The notes under the pieces were generated by a model. It did not search any database and had not been told where the DNA came from. It saw nothing but the letters and a program-made list of their open reading frames with translations. This document shows positions 32,162 to 39,674 of a stretch of DNA of 64,000 nt, in pieces. Within the stretch, counting starts at the first letter, position 1, and each line of letters begins with the position of its first letter. This stretch comes from Paracoccus yibinensis (GTDB lineage: Bacteria; Pseudomonadota; Alphaproteobacteria; Rhodobacterales; Rhodobacteraceae): positions 1 through 64,000 of the forward strand of contig NZ_JAVCWH010000009.1 of NCBI RefSeq assembly GCF_030846195.1, in the 5' to 3' direction. A program made the position numbers and the translations under genes.

Positions 32162-32961
32162 TGACAGCGGTCGATCACGAAACGCTGGTGGCAATGCTCG
32201 ACCGGCTCAAGCTCACGGCAATCCGGGACCAGCTTGATACCCTGCTGGATGAAGCTGCACGGTCTGACATGACCTTGCGTGAGGCCCTGGCCTTTCTGGT
32301 TCAGCGCGAGATCGCCCGGCGCGACGAGCGGCGCATCTCCATGGCAAGCAAGCTCGCCCAGTTTCCGTTCGTGCGTGAACTCGCGGGCTTTGAGTTTGAA
32401 GCGCAGCCTTCCTTGGATCCGGGACAGATCCGCGAACTCGCAACTTGCCGGTGGATCGCGCATGGCGACACGACACTGCTTCTGGGGCCACCGGGGACCG
32501 GGAAAACGCATCTGGCGGTCGCCCTGGGACGAGAAGCAATCCGGCAGAACCATTCGGTGCAGTTTGTGACTGCGGCCACCCTCGTGGCAATGTTGGCCAA
32601 GGGTCATGACGACGGCCTTCTTGAAAAGCAGCTGACGCAACTCAGCCGGCCCAAGCTCCTGATCATTGACGAGTTGGGCTATCTGCCCTTCGAGGCCAAC
32701 GCCGCCCATCTGTTCTTCCAACTGGTATCGCGCCGTTACGAGAAAGGCTCGATCCTGATCACGTCGAACCGTTCCGTCGGCGAGTGGGGCAGTGTGTTTG
32801 GCGACCCTGTGGTTGCAACGGCAATCCTTGACAGGCTGCTGCATCATTCAACGGTGATCACCATCCGCGGTGACAGCTACCGACTTCGCGAAAAGCGCAG
32901 GTCTGGTCTCCTGCAGAAGGCCGGGCCTGCGTTTGAAACCGACAAGGCCAACTATTCATGA
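32158..32961 (+). CDS. istB: IstB-family ATPase
   Basis: The 267-aa AAA+ ATPase is the helper of IS21 transposase. Walker A is GPPGTGKTH (110-118), Walker B LLIIDELGY, and ITSNRSVGEW is the sensor-1 region. The N-terminal 60 residues are the usual IstB helical extension. It is intact in sequence, but its transposase is truncated, so it may only act in trans. Confidence 0.9.
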   Translation: MMTAVDHETLVAMLDRLKLTAIRDQLDTLLDEAARSDMTLREALAFLVQREIARRDERRISMASKLAQFPFVRELAGFEFEAQPSLDPGQIRELATCRWIAHGDTTLLLGPPGTGKTHLAVALGREAIRQNHSVQFVTAATLVAMLAKGHDDGLLEKQLTQLSRPKLLIIDELGYLPFEANAAHLFFQLVSRRYEKGSILITSNRSVGEWGSVFGDPVVATAILDRLLHHSTVITIRGDSYRLREKRRSGLLQKAGPAFETDKANYS

Positions 32962-32965
32962 AAGG

Positions 32966-33016
32966 GGGTCAATTCTTCATTTCGCCAAAAGGGTCAAATC
33001 TTCAGTTCGTTTGACA
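32966..33016 (+). repeat. Right terminal repeats of the IS21 element
   Basis: GGGTCAATTCTTCATTTCG (32966-32984) and GGGTCAAATCTTCAGTTCG (32991-33009) are two near-identical repeats 25 bp apart, followed by the terminal TTTGACA. They are unlike the repeats at 29-97, so two different IS21 elements are present. Confidence 0.72.
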
Positions 33017-33174
33017 GGCGGAATGCGTTTGCCGTGTGATGGCTAGTCTATGCACTGGTGGGAGTTCGCCCTGTCCCGAGTTGGGCCTTAGCCGCCACTC
33101 AAGTCTGCCTGGATAAAGCGTACCCGGTCACCTTTCTGACGTTGGGCAGTGCCTGCGGTTCAATTGAACCCCGG

Positions 33175-33609
33175 TCAGGCAAACCCCAATGTTGCTGCCG
33201 ACAGAACAAGGTAGCGCCCAATCTTTGCCACGCTGACGAGGAGCAGGAACGCCAAGAAGGGCTCGCGCAGCACTCCTGCAACGATCGTTAGCGGGTCGCC
33301 GATAATCGGCATCCAAGCCAGCAGTAGCGACCATCTGCCGTAGTGGCGATACCAGCCCTCTGCTCGTGTCAAAGAGGCCGGGCTCACCGGAAACCAGCGT
33401 CGGGATCGCAACCGTTCGATCCCTCGTCCAAGAAACCAGTTGACTATAGAGCCCAGCACATTGCCGACGCTCGCAACGGTCAACACCAGCCATGGCGGGT
33501 GGTCGGTCAGCAGAAGGCCAACTACCAGGATTTCGGATTGCGCGGGGAGCAATGTTGCTGCGGTGAAGGCTGCCACAAACAGGCCACCATAAACGGCAAG
33601 ATCAATCAT
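33175..33609 (-). CDS. YqaA/DedA-type membrane protein
   Basis: This 144-aa membrane protein has the SNARE-associated fold: LLPAQSEILVVG, GNVLGSIVNWFLGRG and AWMPIIGDPLTIVAGVLR with the conserved Pro/Gly re-entrant pattern. The family supports envelope integrity or lipid scrambling. It overlaps the chrB pseudogene region upstream but shares no coding frame with it. Similar YqaA genes occur next to metal-resistance genes; a specific role is unknown. Confidence 0.8.
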   Translation of the reverse strand: MIDLAVYGGLFVAAFTAATLLPAQSEILVVGLLLTDHPPWLVLTVASVGNVLGSIVNWFLGRGIERLRSRRWFPVSPASLTRAEGWYRHYGRWSLLLAWMPIIGDPLTIVAGVLREPFLAFLLLVSVAKIGRYLVLSAATLGFA

Positions 33610-33618
33610 GATCCCCCA

Positions 33619-33916
33619 TCAGGCGCGCCGGGCCGACCACTGCCGATGCAGGTCGTCGATGGGGAGGCCGAACTCCATCGACATCACGTCGAAGCTGCAC
33701 AGCTTGACGCATTGACTGAAGACCCCCCAATGTCGAAAGGGATCCCGTTGTAACGCTCCGCCATGCCCTCCACCTTGGAGGGGCAACGAACAGGATCACC
33801 GCCCGCAGATCGACAAGGCGGCGGATGAGCCAGGGACAGGCAATGCGGTCGATCTTTAGCCGGGTGCGCGTGACCCAGACCATGCGTCCCTGCGCATCTC
33901 TGGTTGGCAGGGTCAC
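33619..33916 (-). pseudogene. chrB: Decayed chrB (chromate resistance) C-terminal fragment
   Basis: The start reads WVTRTRLKIDRIACPWLIRR, the ChrB C-terminal domain signature. The continuation is split over frames: MAERYNGIPFDI lies in a second frame and VKLCSFDVMSMEFGLP up to WSARRA and a TGA at 33619 in another. At least two frameshifts therefore interrupt it. No intact ChrB N-terminal domain and no chrA transporter are present. A 104-aa frame over the same bases is a frameshift artefact. Confidence 0.75.
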
Positions 33917-33945
33917 AGGCAGCCCCTTCTATCGTTCTTCCCCAC

Positions 33946-34911
33946 TCAGGCGGCTCGCTCGACTTCGATCGTCAGATGTGAGAGGTCGTGGATATGCGAG
34001 AGCTTGGCGCGATAAGCAGCGGGCTCCAACGGCTCACTAGACCGGATTGCGACGATTGCGCCTTGGTGACCCGGGCCAAGTTGCCAGACATGCAGATCGG
34101 TCACCTGATCCGACCCTGTTTCCAATGCCGAGCGGATTTCTTCTGGTAAATCCTCTTCCTCCGGCACGTAGTCAAGCAGGACCCGGCCTGTGTCGCGGAT
34201 CAGCCCCCAGGACCAGCGTGCGATCACTGCCGCGCCGACAATGCCCATCATGGGGTCCAGCCAGTTCCATCCATACATGCTGCCAAGTGTCAGTGCCGCG
34301 ATCGCCAGCACAGAGGTCAAAGCATCGGCCAAGACGTGCAGATAGGCGGCACGCAGATTGTTGTCGGTCGCGTGACCATGGTGATGGCCATGCCCATGCT
34401 CATGATGCCCATGTCCATGATGGTGCCCGTGGCCATGATGGTGATGGCCGTGATCATCGCGCAGCAGCCAAGCGCAAAGAAGATTAACGAACAACCCAAT
34501 CACCGCCACGGCAATGGCCTGCTGGAAGCTGATGGCAATCGGGCTGTAGAACCGCATCAGGCTTTCCCAGCCGATCAGCAGGGCGATCAGCGCCAGCACG
34601 ACCGCACTCGCGAACCCCGCCAGATCCCCCATCTTGCCCGTGCCGAAGGTGAAGCGGGCATTGCGGGCGTTGCGCCGAGCATAGCGGTAAGCGAGCGCGG
34701 CAATCAGCATCGCTCCGGCATGGGTCGACATGTGCCAGCCGTCGGCAATCAGCGCCATCGAGCCAAAGATGCTGCCGGCGGTAATCTCGACCACCATCAT
34801 CGCGGCCGTGATGGCAATGACCAGCCAGGTCCGGCGTTCGTTCCGCTCGTGATTGTCGCCGAGGTAGACATGCTCGTGCGGACTGTCCAGGCGCGATGGA
34901 TGGATGTTCAT
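33946..34911 (-). CDS. dmeF: CDF-family Co/Ni/Zn efflux protein DmeF (intact copy)
   Basis: This 321-aa cation-diffusion facilitator has six membrane helices with the metal site HMSTH/ADGWH in helix II and HVLAD in helix V, a strongly His-rich cytoplasmic loop near residues 155-180 (alternating His/Gly), and a C-terminal cytoplasmic domain with TDLHVWQLGPG. DmeF exports cobalt and nickel. Its start overlaps the stop of dmeR by 4 nt. A nearly identical second copy at 54452 is broken. Confidence 0.9.
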   Translation of the reverse strand: MNIHPSRLDSPHEHVYLGDNHERNERRTWLVIAITAAMMVVEITAGSIFGSMALIADGWHMSTHAGAMLIAALAYRYARRNARNARFTFGTGKMGDLAGFASAVVLALIALLIGWESLMRFYSPIAISFQQAIAVAVIGLFVNLLCAWLLRDDHGHHHHGHGHHHGHGHHEHGHGHHHGHATDNNLRAAYLHVLADALTSVLAIAALTLGSMYGWNWLDPMMGIVGAAVIARWSWGLIRDTGRVLLDYVPEEEDLPEEIRSALETGSDQVTDLHVWQLGPGHQGAIVAIRSSEPLEPAAYRAKLSHIHDLSHLTIEVERAA

Positions 34912-35186
34912 TTGAGATAGGTCCTGATGATGTCGATCAATTCGCCTGCGGCCTCTCCGCGCACGGCATCCTCGTCCCGGTCCGGGTTCGAGACATGTTC
35001 GCGAATATGGTCCTCGATCAGCTCCGCCGTCAGGCCGCCGACCGCACCGCGGATGGAAGCAACCAGGTTCAGGACCTCGCCACAGGGCGCATCAGCCTCC
35101 AGGGATCGCTCGACAGCCTCAATTTGCCCTTTGAGGCGGCGGACGCGAGCCAGGAGTTTGGCTTTATGCTTTGCTGTATGACTCAT
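34908..35186 (-). CDS. dmeR: DmeR, RcnR/CsoR-family metal repressor
   Basis: This 92-aa all-helical repressor has the family start HTAKHKAKLLARVRRLKGQ, Cys35 in DAPCGEVL (the family metal Cys) and HIREHVSNPD. RcnR/DmeR proteins release DNA on binding Co or Ni. It is the first gene of the pair with dmeF and has a G-tract operator 4 bp upstream. The copy at 54177 differs by only a few residues. Confidence 0.9.
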   Translation of the reverse strand: MSHTAKHKAKLLARVRRLKGQIEAVERSLEADAPCGEVLNLVASIRGAVGGLTAELIEDHIREHVSNPDRDEDAVRGEAAGELIDIIRTYLK

Positions 35187-35189
35187 ACA

Positions 35190-35206
35190 ATAGGGGGATA
35201 CCCTAT
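35190..35206 (-). promoter_or_regulatory. RcnR/DmeR-type operator, copy 1
   Basis: ATAGGGGGATACCCTAT, an AT-flanked G-tract dyad typical of RcnR/CsoR-family operators, lies immediately before dmeR. The same 17 bp, inverted, precede the second dmeR at 54157-54173. Confidence 0.72.
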
Positions 35207-35482
35207 TTCAGGATGAGCGCAAGACTGTTTTCTGGGTTGCAGAAAGGCTTGGCGGTGTCGCAACGGCGAAACCTGGAGAGCGGATGGAATTTCCCCTGAG
35301 AAATCCTCTTTCGGACAGACCAACACCTCTACCAGTTGACGCGCCCATTCTTCCGGTGTCGGCGGGACTCGTTGAACCACCGCTTCTCGCTTGCCGATCA
35401 TGAGGATCACGCTTTACCAGAAGGGCGATCTTCTTAAGCTTGGGAGAGCAGGCTGAAAAAGGTCAGCCCGCTTTCGTAAGAC

Positions 35483-35884
35483 TTACTGCACTTCGTTTAG
35501 TGCGGCCTGGCAGGACTCGGCGCAGCGATTGCAGGACTTGGCACAGATGCGGCAGTGCTCGTGCATTTCCGCGTGCTGTTCGCACTCCTGAGCACATTTC
35601 TGACAAGCCAGCGCGCAGGCTTGGATGGCTGCCCGAAGAACCTCCACATTCGAGCCCGTGCGGCGCGAGGCCATGGCGCCGGTTGCGGCGCAGATATCGG
35701 CACAGTCAAGGTTCAGTCGAATGCACTGGCGAAGCTGATCGACCATCGGCTCGGCAAGGCAGGCGTCGGCGCAGGCTATGCAGGTCTGGGCGCAGCTGTA
35801 GCATTCCTCGATGCATTTCAGCAGGTTTTCCGCCGTGTTCCCCTGAACGTCAGGATGGGTACTGATCATGTCTCGAACATGCAT
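35483..35884 (-). CDS. Four-helix-bundle copper storage protein (Csp/DUF326-like)
   Basis: This 133-aa protein has about 19 cysteines in CxxC and CxxxC patterns along helices (CYSCAQTCIACADAC, CQKCAQECEQH, CRICAKSCNRC). Csp proteins bind many Cu(I) ions inside the bundle. No signal peptide is present with the ATG at 35884, which has an AAGGAG site, so it is the cytosolic (Csp3-like) type. A CsoR-type site lies 37 bp upstream, linking it to the adjacent csoR gene. Confidence 0.88.
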   Translation of the reverse strand: MHVRDMISTHPDVQGNTAENLLKCIEECYSCAQTCIACADACLAEPMVDQLRQCIRLNLDCADICAATGAMASRRTGSNVEVLRAAIQACALACQKCAQECEQHAEMHEHCRICAKSCNRCAESCQAALNEVQ

Positions 35885-35920
35885 GGTCTTTCTCCTTGCG
35901 GGTGGCAGGACCCTCCCAAC

Positions 35921-35937
35921 ATACAGGTGGGGGGTAT
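35921..35937 (-). promoter_or_regulatory. Probable CsoR-type operator for the Csp gene
   Basis: On the minus strand the sequence is ATACCCCCCACCTGTAT, an AT-bounded C-tract dyad close to the csoR-associated site at 36344-36359. It lies just upstream of the Csp-like gene. Confidence 0.5.
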
Positions 35938-35972
35938 TGTTCCCAGCTATTAGCGCGGCCGCGTAGCTACTC

Positions 35973-36245
35973 TTACCGACAAACCTTTCCGAAAACCTCG
36001 ACAAGCTCTCGGAACTTCTGCCGCTGCACTTCCGTGTCTTGAGACATGATGGCTTCGTCTACACAGCCGTCTGCATGGTCCTGAAGGATCAGCAGTTCCA
36101 CTTGCGAGAGCGCTGATCGGACCGCCATTGCCTGGTTCAAGATGTCGATGCAGTAGCGGTCTTCTTCAATCATGCGGGCTATGCCGCGAACCTGGCCTTC
36201 AAGACGAGCGAGCCGGTTGAGGGCTGCCTGCTTCCGATCCTTCAT
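35973..36245 (-). CDS. csoR: CsoR-type copper-sensing repressor
   Basis: The 90-aa helical repressor has RLARLEGQVRGIARMIEEDRYC. Ligands Cys (RYCIDIL), His and Cys (LQDHADGCV) form the C-H-C Cu(I) site of CsoR. DmeR/RcnR relatives lack the last cysteine. The ATG at 36245 is divergent from the cytochrome c/DUF305 operon, with an operator-like dyad between. Candidate targets are that operon and the Csp-like gene downstream. Confidence 0.88.
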   Translation of the reverse strand: MKDRKQAALNRLARLEGQVRGIARMIEEDRYCIDILNQAMAVRSALSQVELLILQDHADGCVDEAIMSQDTEVQRQKFRELVEVFGKVCR

Positions 36246-36343
36246 TCTCTCGCCATCCTTGCTGCTCTCACCCTGAACCTCAGGAATTTGGGAGAAGTTC
36301 CGACGGAACAATGGCCACAGCTTTTGGTTGGGGGGGCACAACC

Positions 36344-36359
36344 ATACCCCCAAGGGTAC
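36344..36359. promoter_or_regulatory. CsoR-type operator
   Basis: ATACCCCCAAGGGTAC, with C-tract and G-tract arms in an inverted arrangement, matches the CsoR operator style. It lies between divergent csoR and the cytochrome c gene. An upstream run of seven G at 36331-36336 is part of the same region. Confidence 0.6.
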
Positions 36360-36416
36360 CTCTCGAAGCCACTCGTCGCCCTCATGACCAGCAGAGCATG
36401 CACGAGGAGGACGCAC

Positions 36417-36974
36417 ATGAAGAAGCCGCTCGTTATCGGCCTGATCAGCGGGATCATCGGGACGATACTGCTGGCCATTATTGTCTGGCTGATCGTCGTT
36501 TACACGGGCACCTACAACGTGGCGGCCACAGATCCTCATCAGGATGCAGTCCGATGGAGCTTTGAGACGACGCTTCACCGCTCGGTGGCCCAGCGGGCTG
36601 AGGCCGTGGTGCTGCCCGAGGAAGTTTCGGAGGATCTCCTTTCTCAAGGTGCAAGCCACTATGCAGAAAGCTGTGCGCACTGCCATGGGGATCTCGGCCA
36701 GGAGCCTGCGGTCTGGTCTCAGGGAATGCGGCCCGAGCCGCCGCATTTGGTCGAGGCGGCAACCGAGTGGAGCACCGAAGAAATCCACTGGATCGTGACG
36801 AACGGCATCAAGATGTCCGGGATGCCGGCCTTTGGACCTCATCACACCCTGCAGGAGATCGCCGGCATCGCAGCCATCGTCAGCATGCTCCCCGGCCTGT
36901 CGGCGCAGGACTACCAGTCGCTAACCGGCAACCAGACGTCCGCCGACGAAGCTGCCGGCTCCGGACACCATTGA
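36417..36974 (+). CDS. Membrane-anchored monohaem cytochrome c
   Basis: This 185-aa protein has an N-terminal anchor helix (GLISGIIGTILLAIIVWLIVV) and one haem site CAHCH near residue 86, with the distal Met in GMPAFGPHH. The ATG at 36417 follows GAGGAGG. It probably passes electrons in the periplasm. The next gene, a DUF305 membrane protein, starts 22 nt later, so they form an operon under the CsoR-type site. Confidence 0.85.
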   Translation: MKKPLVIGLISGIIGTILLAIIVWLIVVYTGTYNVAATDPHQDAVRWSFETTLHRSVAQRAEAVVLPEEVSEDLLSQGASHYAESCAHCHGDLGQEPAVWSQGMRPEPPHLVEAATEWSTEEIHWIVTNGIKMSGMPAFGPHHTLQEIAGIAAIVSMLPGLSAQDYQSLTGNQTSADEAAGSGHH

Positions 36975-36996
36975 CTTCAACAAGCAGGAGACGAAC

Positions 36997-37860
36997 TTGT
37001 CCTATATTCGCTTCGGCCTGATGATCCTCACCTCGACGGTGGTGATGTTCATCCTGATGTATCTGAACACATACGCTTGGGAGCACGTCTTCTTTTCGGA
37101 AACGCGCACCTACATGGCGATTATGATGGGTGCCGCGATGGCGATCATCATGCTGGCCTACATGCTGGGGATGTATTCCAACAGGGCGCTCAACATCGCG
37201 ATCTTCGCCGGATCGGTGATTGTCTTTGCGCTTTCCCTCTGGCTCGTTCGCAGCCAGGTCACCGTGTTGGGCACAAGCTACATGCGTGCAATGATCCCGC
37301 ACCATTCGATCGCCATCATGACGTCGGAGCGCGCGCAGATCCGCGATCCGCGCGTCCGCAAGCTTGCCGATGAGATCATCGAGGCGCAGCGGCGCGAAAT
37401 CGCGGAGATGCGGTACCTCATCGGGGAAGTGTCAGAGGGCAACACCGTGGAGAACATCTACCGCGACCCGCCGGCCGAGCCGGGCACCGTGGAGGATGCG
37501 CTGGCCAACACGCTGATCTCCACCCTTGATCTTGCGCCCATGCCGGAAGCCGAAGCCGACCGGGTGCTTACAGCCGCTGACCGCTGCACCTTCAACCGCA
37601 GTCCGGAAGCCGATCCCGTCCTATGGGCTGCCGAGGACGGCAGCGGGGCGGCCATGAAGCTGAACGGCGTGCTTGTCAGTCTGGAAGCAAACGGCGACCC
37701 GCAGTCCGGCGCTGTAGAATTCTCGGCACCGGGCACAACCATCTCGGTGCTGTCGCTCGGCAACGAGGCGGACTGGCGCCAGAATGCCGAACTCGTCTTC
37801 CGGCTCGATCAGGGGTTCGAGGTCGGCTACCGCGGCTTTTACAGGTGCGGAGCAAGCTGA
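36997..37860 (+). CDS. Membrane DUF305 protein (TTG start)
   Basis: This 287-aa protein has three N-terminal membrane helices, then a periplasmic DUF305 domain with MRAMIPHHSIAIM (the His pair of the family) and EIIEAQRREIAEM. A 120-residue C-terminal domain with two Cys is unassigned. DUF305 proteins are ferritin-like helical proteins tied to copper tolerance. The start is TTG behind AGGAG with 6-nt spacing; no ATG fits. Confidence 0.82.
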   Translation: MSYIRFGLMILTSTVVMFILMYLNTYAWEHVFFSETRTYMAIMMGAAMAIIMLAYMLGMYSNRALNIAIFAGSVIVFALSLWLVRSQVTVLGTSYMRAMIPHHSIAIMTSERAQIRDPRVRKLADEIIEAQRREIAEMRYLIGEVSEGNTVENIYRDPPAEPGTVEDALANTLISTLDLAPMPEAEADRVLTAADRCTFNRSPEADPVLWAAEDGSGAAMKLNGVLVSLEANGDPQSGAVEFSAPGTTISVLSLGNEADWRQNAELVFRLDQGFEVGYRGFYRCGAS

Positions 37861-37971
37861 CGACTGGAAAACCCGAATAGTACAGGAACGACGCTCACCT
37901 TGGTATTGGACACGATAGACCGGGCGAGAAGGGAACACCTAATCAACAAAAGAGCGGGTGTTTTTGTCCTA

Positions 37972-38736
37972 TCAACATGGGAGCGGTAGGATTTTCTCGT
38001 CCTTCGCAATCTGACGTAGCACCGAAAGAGGGATTGCACCATTCAAGACGGTCCGACCAATCACAAGGCCAGGTGTGCCGAGAAAGCCGAAGAGATCGGC
38101 CAAAGCACGCGTTTGATCAAGTTCGGCCTGAACCTCGGGTGAGGCCATATCCGTCGCAAGCTGTTCGACATCCAGGCCAAGGTCAGACGCCACACGCAAT
38201 ATCGAAGACTGGTTGGCGACGAGCGGCGTTCGCATGAAGCGGCGCCGTAGGTCCTGCTGCTTGCCTTGCCGTGCGGCCGCGACCGAAGCGCGGGCGGCAA
38301 GTTCAGATGCCGGCCCAAAAATTGGAAGCTCATGCTGCACCAGTCGATAGGCGGCGCGGTCATCAGCCAGTAAGTCATCCAGATCCTGTTCAAGCGCACG
38401 GCAGAAGGGGCAGCGAAACTCGCTGAAATAAGCAATCGGAACGACACCGCTCGGAAGGTCGGTGCCAAAGAGGGCGGGGCAGGGGTCTGCGCGCATGGCC
38501 TCCATCCGCGCATGGCGCGCCTCAGCATCATCCGAGGGTCCGTCAAGGCCAATCAGCGCAATGGATGCGGAGGACGTTTGCCCCTCGGACTTCAGGCGCC
38601 GGAAGGGCGGCACGTCTTCGATCTCGACATAAGCAAGGCCGCGGCCTGTCAACTGCTCCCAGGGAAGCGCACGCAATCCATAGATTGCAGCGACAATGCC
38701 CCCAAAAACGAATACATCACGTCGCCGGATCGTCAT
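37972..38736 (-). CDS. DsbA-family thioredoxin (CPFC), long N-terminus
   Basis: The 254-aa product has an N-terminal signal anchor (twin Arg, VFVFGGIVAAIYGL), an 80-residue linker, the active site FSEFRCPFCRAL and a cis-Pro loop GTPGLVIGRTV. It is a paralogue of the 20864 protein. The C-terminus ends in a lone Cys. Its start overlaps the stop of a small upstream frame by 4 nt. It faces the cytochrome/DUF305 operon tail to tail with a 111-bp gap. Confidence 0.86.
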   Translation of the reverse strand: MTIRRRDVFVFGGIVAAIYGLRALPWEQLTGRGLAYVEIEDVPPFRRLKSEGQTSSASIALIGLDGPSDDAEARHARMEAMRADPCPALFGTDLPSGVVPIAYFSEFRCPFCRALEQDLDDLLADDRAAYRLVQHELPIFGPASELAARASVAAARQGKQQDLRRRFMRTPLVANQSSILRVASDLGLDVEQLATDMASPEVQAELDQTRALADLFGFLGTPGLVIGRTVLNGAIPLSVLRQIAKDEKILPLPC

Positions 38737-38960
38737 GTCACAGCCACCTGAACTCCGGGCAGGACCCGCTCGTCGATCCGGATAGCACAGTCGTTCAGCA
38801 CCTCCATGCCGCCGTTATGCACCGGTCGCCTAATCGTCCAAGGCTCAAGCCCGCCATGGACGGGGCAATAGGAAACCCTTCCCGTCACGGCAGAGGCAAA
38901 GCGCCTGCGCCCCGAGCGGTTTTCCGGGACCAACGGGCACGTCATCGCTGAGCTGCCCAT
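38733..38960 (-). CDS. Small hypothetical protein coupled to the DsbA gene
   Basis: The frame encodes up to 75 aa from an ATG at 38960 and ends with an ATGA overlap with the DsbA-like gene, which suggests real translation. It contains three Cys (TCPLV, SYCPVHG, NDCAIRI) and no signal peptide from this start. No ribosome site is clear, and the frame stays open to 39134. I do not recognise a family. Confidence 0.4.
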   Translation of the reverse strand: MGSSAMTCPLVPENRSGRRRFASAVTGRVSYCPVHGGLEPWTIRRPVHNGGMEVLNDCAIRIDERVLPGVQVAVT

Positions 38961-39045
38961 GGCGTTGAAGTCGACACCGGAACAGGTTGTGATGCGAAAG
39001 CATTCTATGATCCGCAGAAAATAACTATTCTGAGTCCCGCGTCGC

Positions 39046-39501
39046 CTAGCCATCATTTTTACTGGCTTGAATAGCCTGAATTCGCCTGGGCCAAGTTGAC
39101 TTGATGAACGCAAGTATGGTGCCAATGTCGTCATCGCTCAGGATCGAGCCAAAAGCAGGCATGCCGGATGTCATGCTCACCCCCATGTCATCTATGACTG
39201 CCTGACCTCCCCGGCGGATATAATCTTCCAGCATAGCGTCGTCGTGATGCCAGGTATGGCCATACCTGTCGTGCGGCGGGGCAGGAAGAATGCCGTTTTC
39301 ATCCGCAATCTGCCAGTCGGGCTGCCCTTCGAGCTGGGCACCGTGGCATACTGCACAGTGTTCGGAATAAAGTTGAGCCCCCCGTTGCAGATCGACTGTC
39401 TTGCCATAACCCCACACCACCCAACCGCCTCCGGTAGCAAAGCCGACGACAAGCAGGCATATCGCCCATTTTGGGATGGCAGGCAGATAGCTTCGTCTCA
39501 T
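39046..39501 (-). CDS. Membrane-anchored cytochrome c (paralogue 1)
   Basis: The 151-aa product has anchor helix AICLLVVGFATGGGWVVWG, haem site CAVCH and an unusual family-specific stretch PAPPHDRYGHTWHHDD, with the distal Met in TSGMPAFGS. The product at 53469 has the same length and architecture. The His-rich HTWHHDD may bind a second metal or haem ligand. The copper context implies a role in periplasmic electron transfer to or from copper enzymes (inference). Confidence 0.86.
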   Translation of the reverse strand: MRRSYLPAIPKWAICLLVVGFATGGGWVVWGYGKTVDLQRGAQLYSEHCAVCHGAQLEGQPDWQIADENGILPAPPHDRYGHTWHHDDAMLEDYIRRGGQAVIDDMGVSMTSGMPAFGSILSDDDIGTILAFIKSTWPRRIQAIQASKNDG

Positions 39502-39623
39502 GCGTGTCAAATTGTGCCCATTTGCGCAAAGATCAACCTTGAAAGCTGTTGTTGGAACGCCGCCCTGAACCTCCGTGCGGGCAGTTCCCATCTTGTCAGA
39601 CACCGGCAAGCTCAAGAGAGATC

Positions 39624-39668
39624 ATGCGTTTTCACATTCCCAACACGAGCTGTGGCGGCTGTGCAAGG
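39624..39668 (+). pseudogene. copZ-like HMA remnant (first 15 codons)
   Basis: An ATG at 39624 is followed by MRFHIPNTSCGGCAR, the start of a CopZ/HMA copper chaperone (GMxCxxC-type site as SCGGCA). Similarity ends there and the sequence runs directly into the 3' end of the convergent L,D-transpeptidase gene (stop at 39675). The rest of the roughly 65-residue domain is missing, marking a recombination junction at about 39668. Confidence 0.6.
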
Positions 39669-39674
39669 AGGCTT

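Larger units (their letters stand above)
31325..33016 (+). mobile_element. Left-truncated IS21-family element
   Basis: It contains an istA fragment, a complete istB and the right terminus with two 25-bp-spaced repeats ending TGACA at 33016. The left end, the IstA HTH and the first catalytic Asp are lost, so it cannot transpose by itself. The left boundary is approximate (within 31300-31330). Sequence from 31094 to the boundary shows nothing recognisable. Confidence 0.8.

Noticed and set aside
33602..33916. Intact 104-aa protein reading of the chrB region
   Set aside because: ChrB similarity continues in other frames, so this is a frameshifted pseudogene.
35183..35410. 75-codon minus-strand frame before dmeR
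   Set aside because: It crosses the dmeR operator region and lacks a ribosome site and any family feature.
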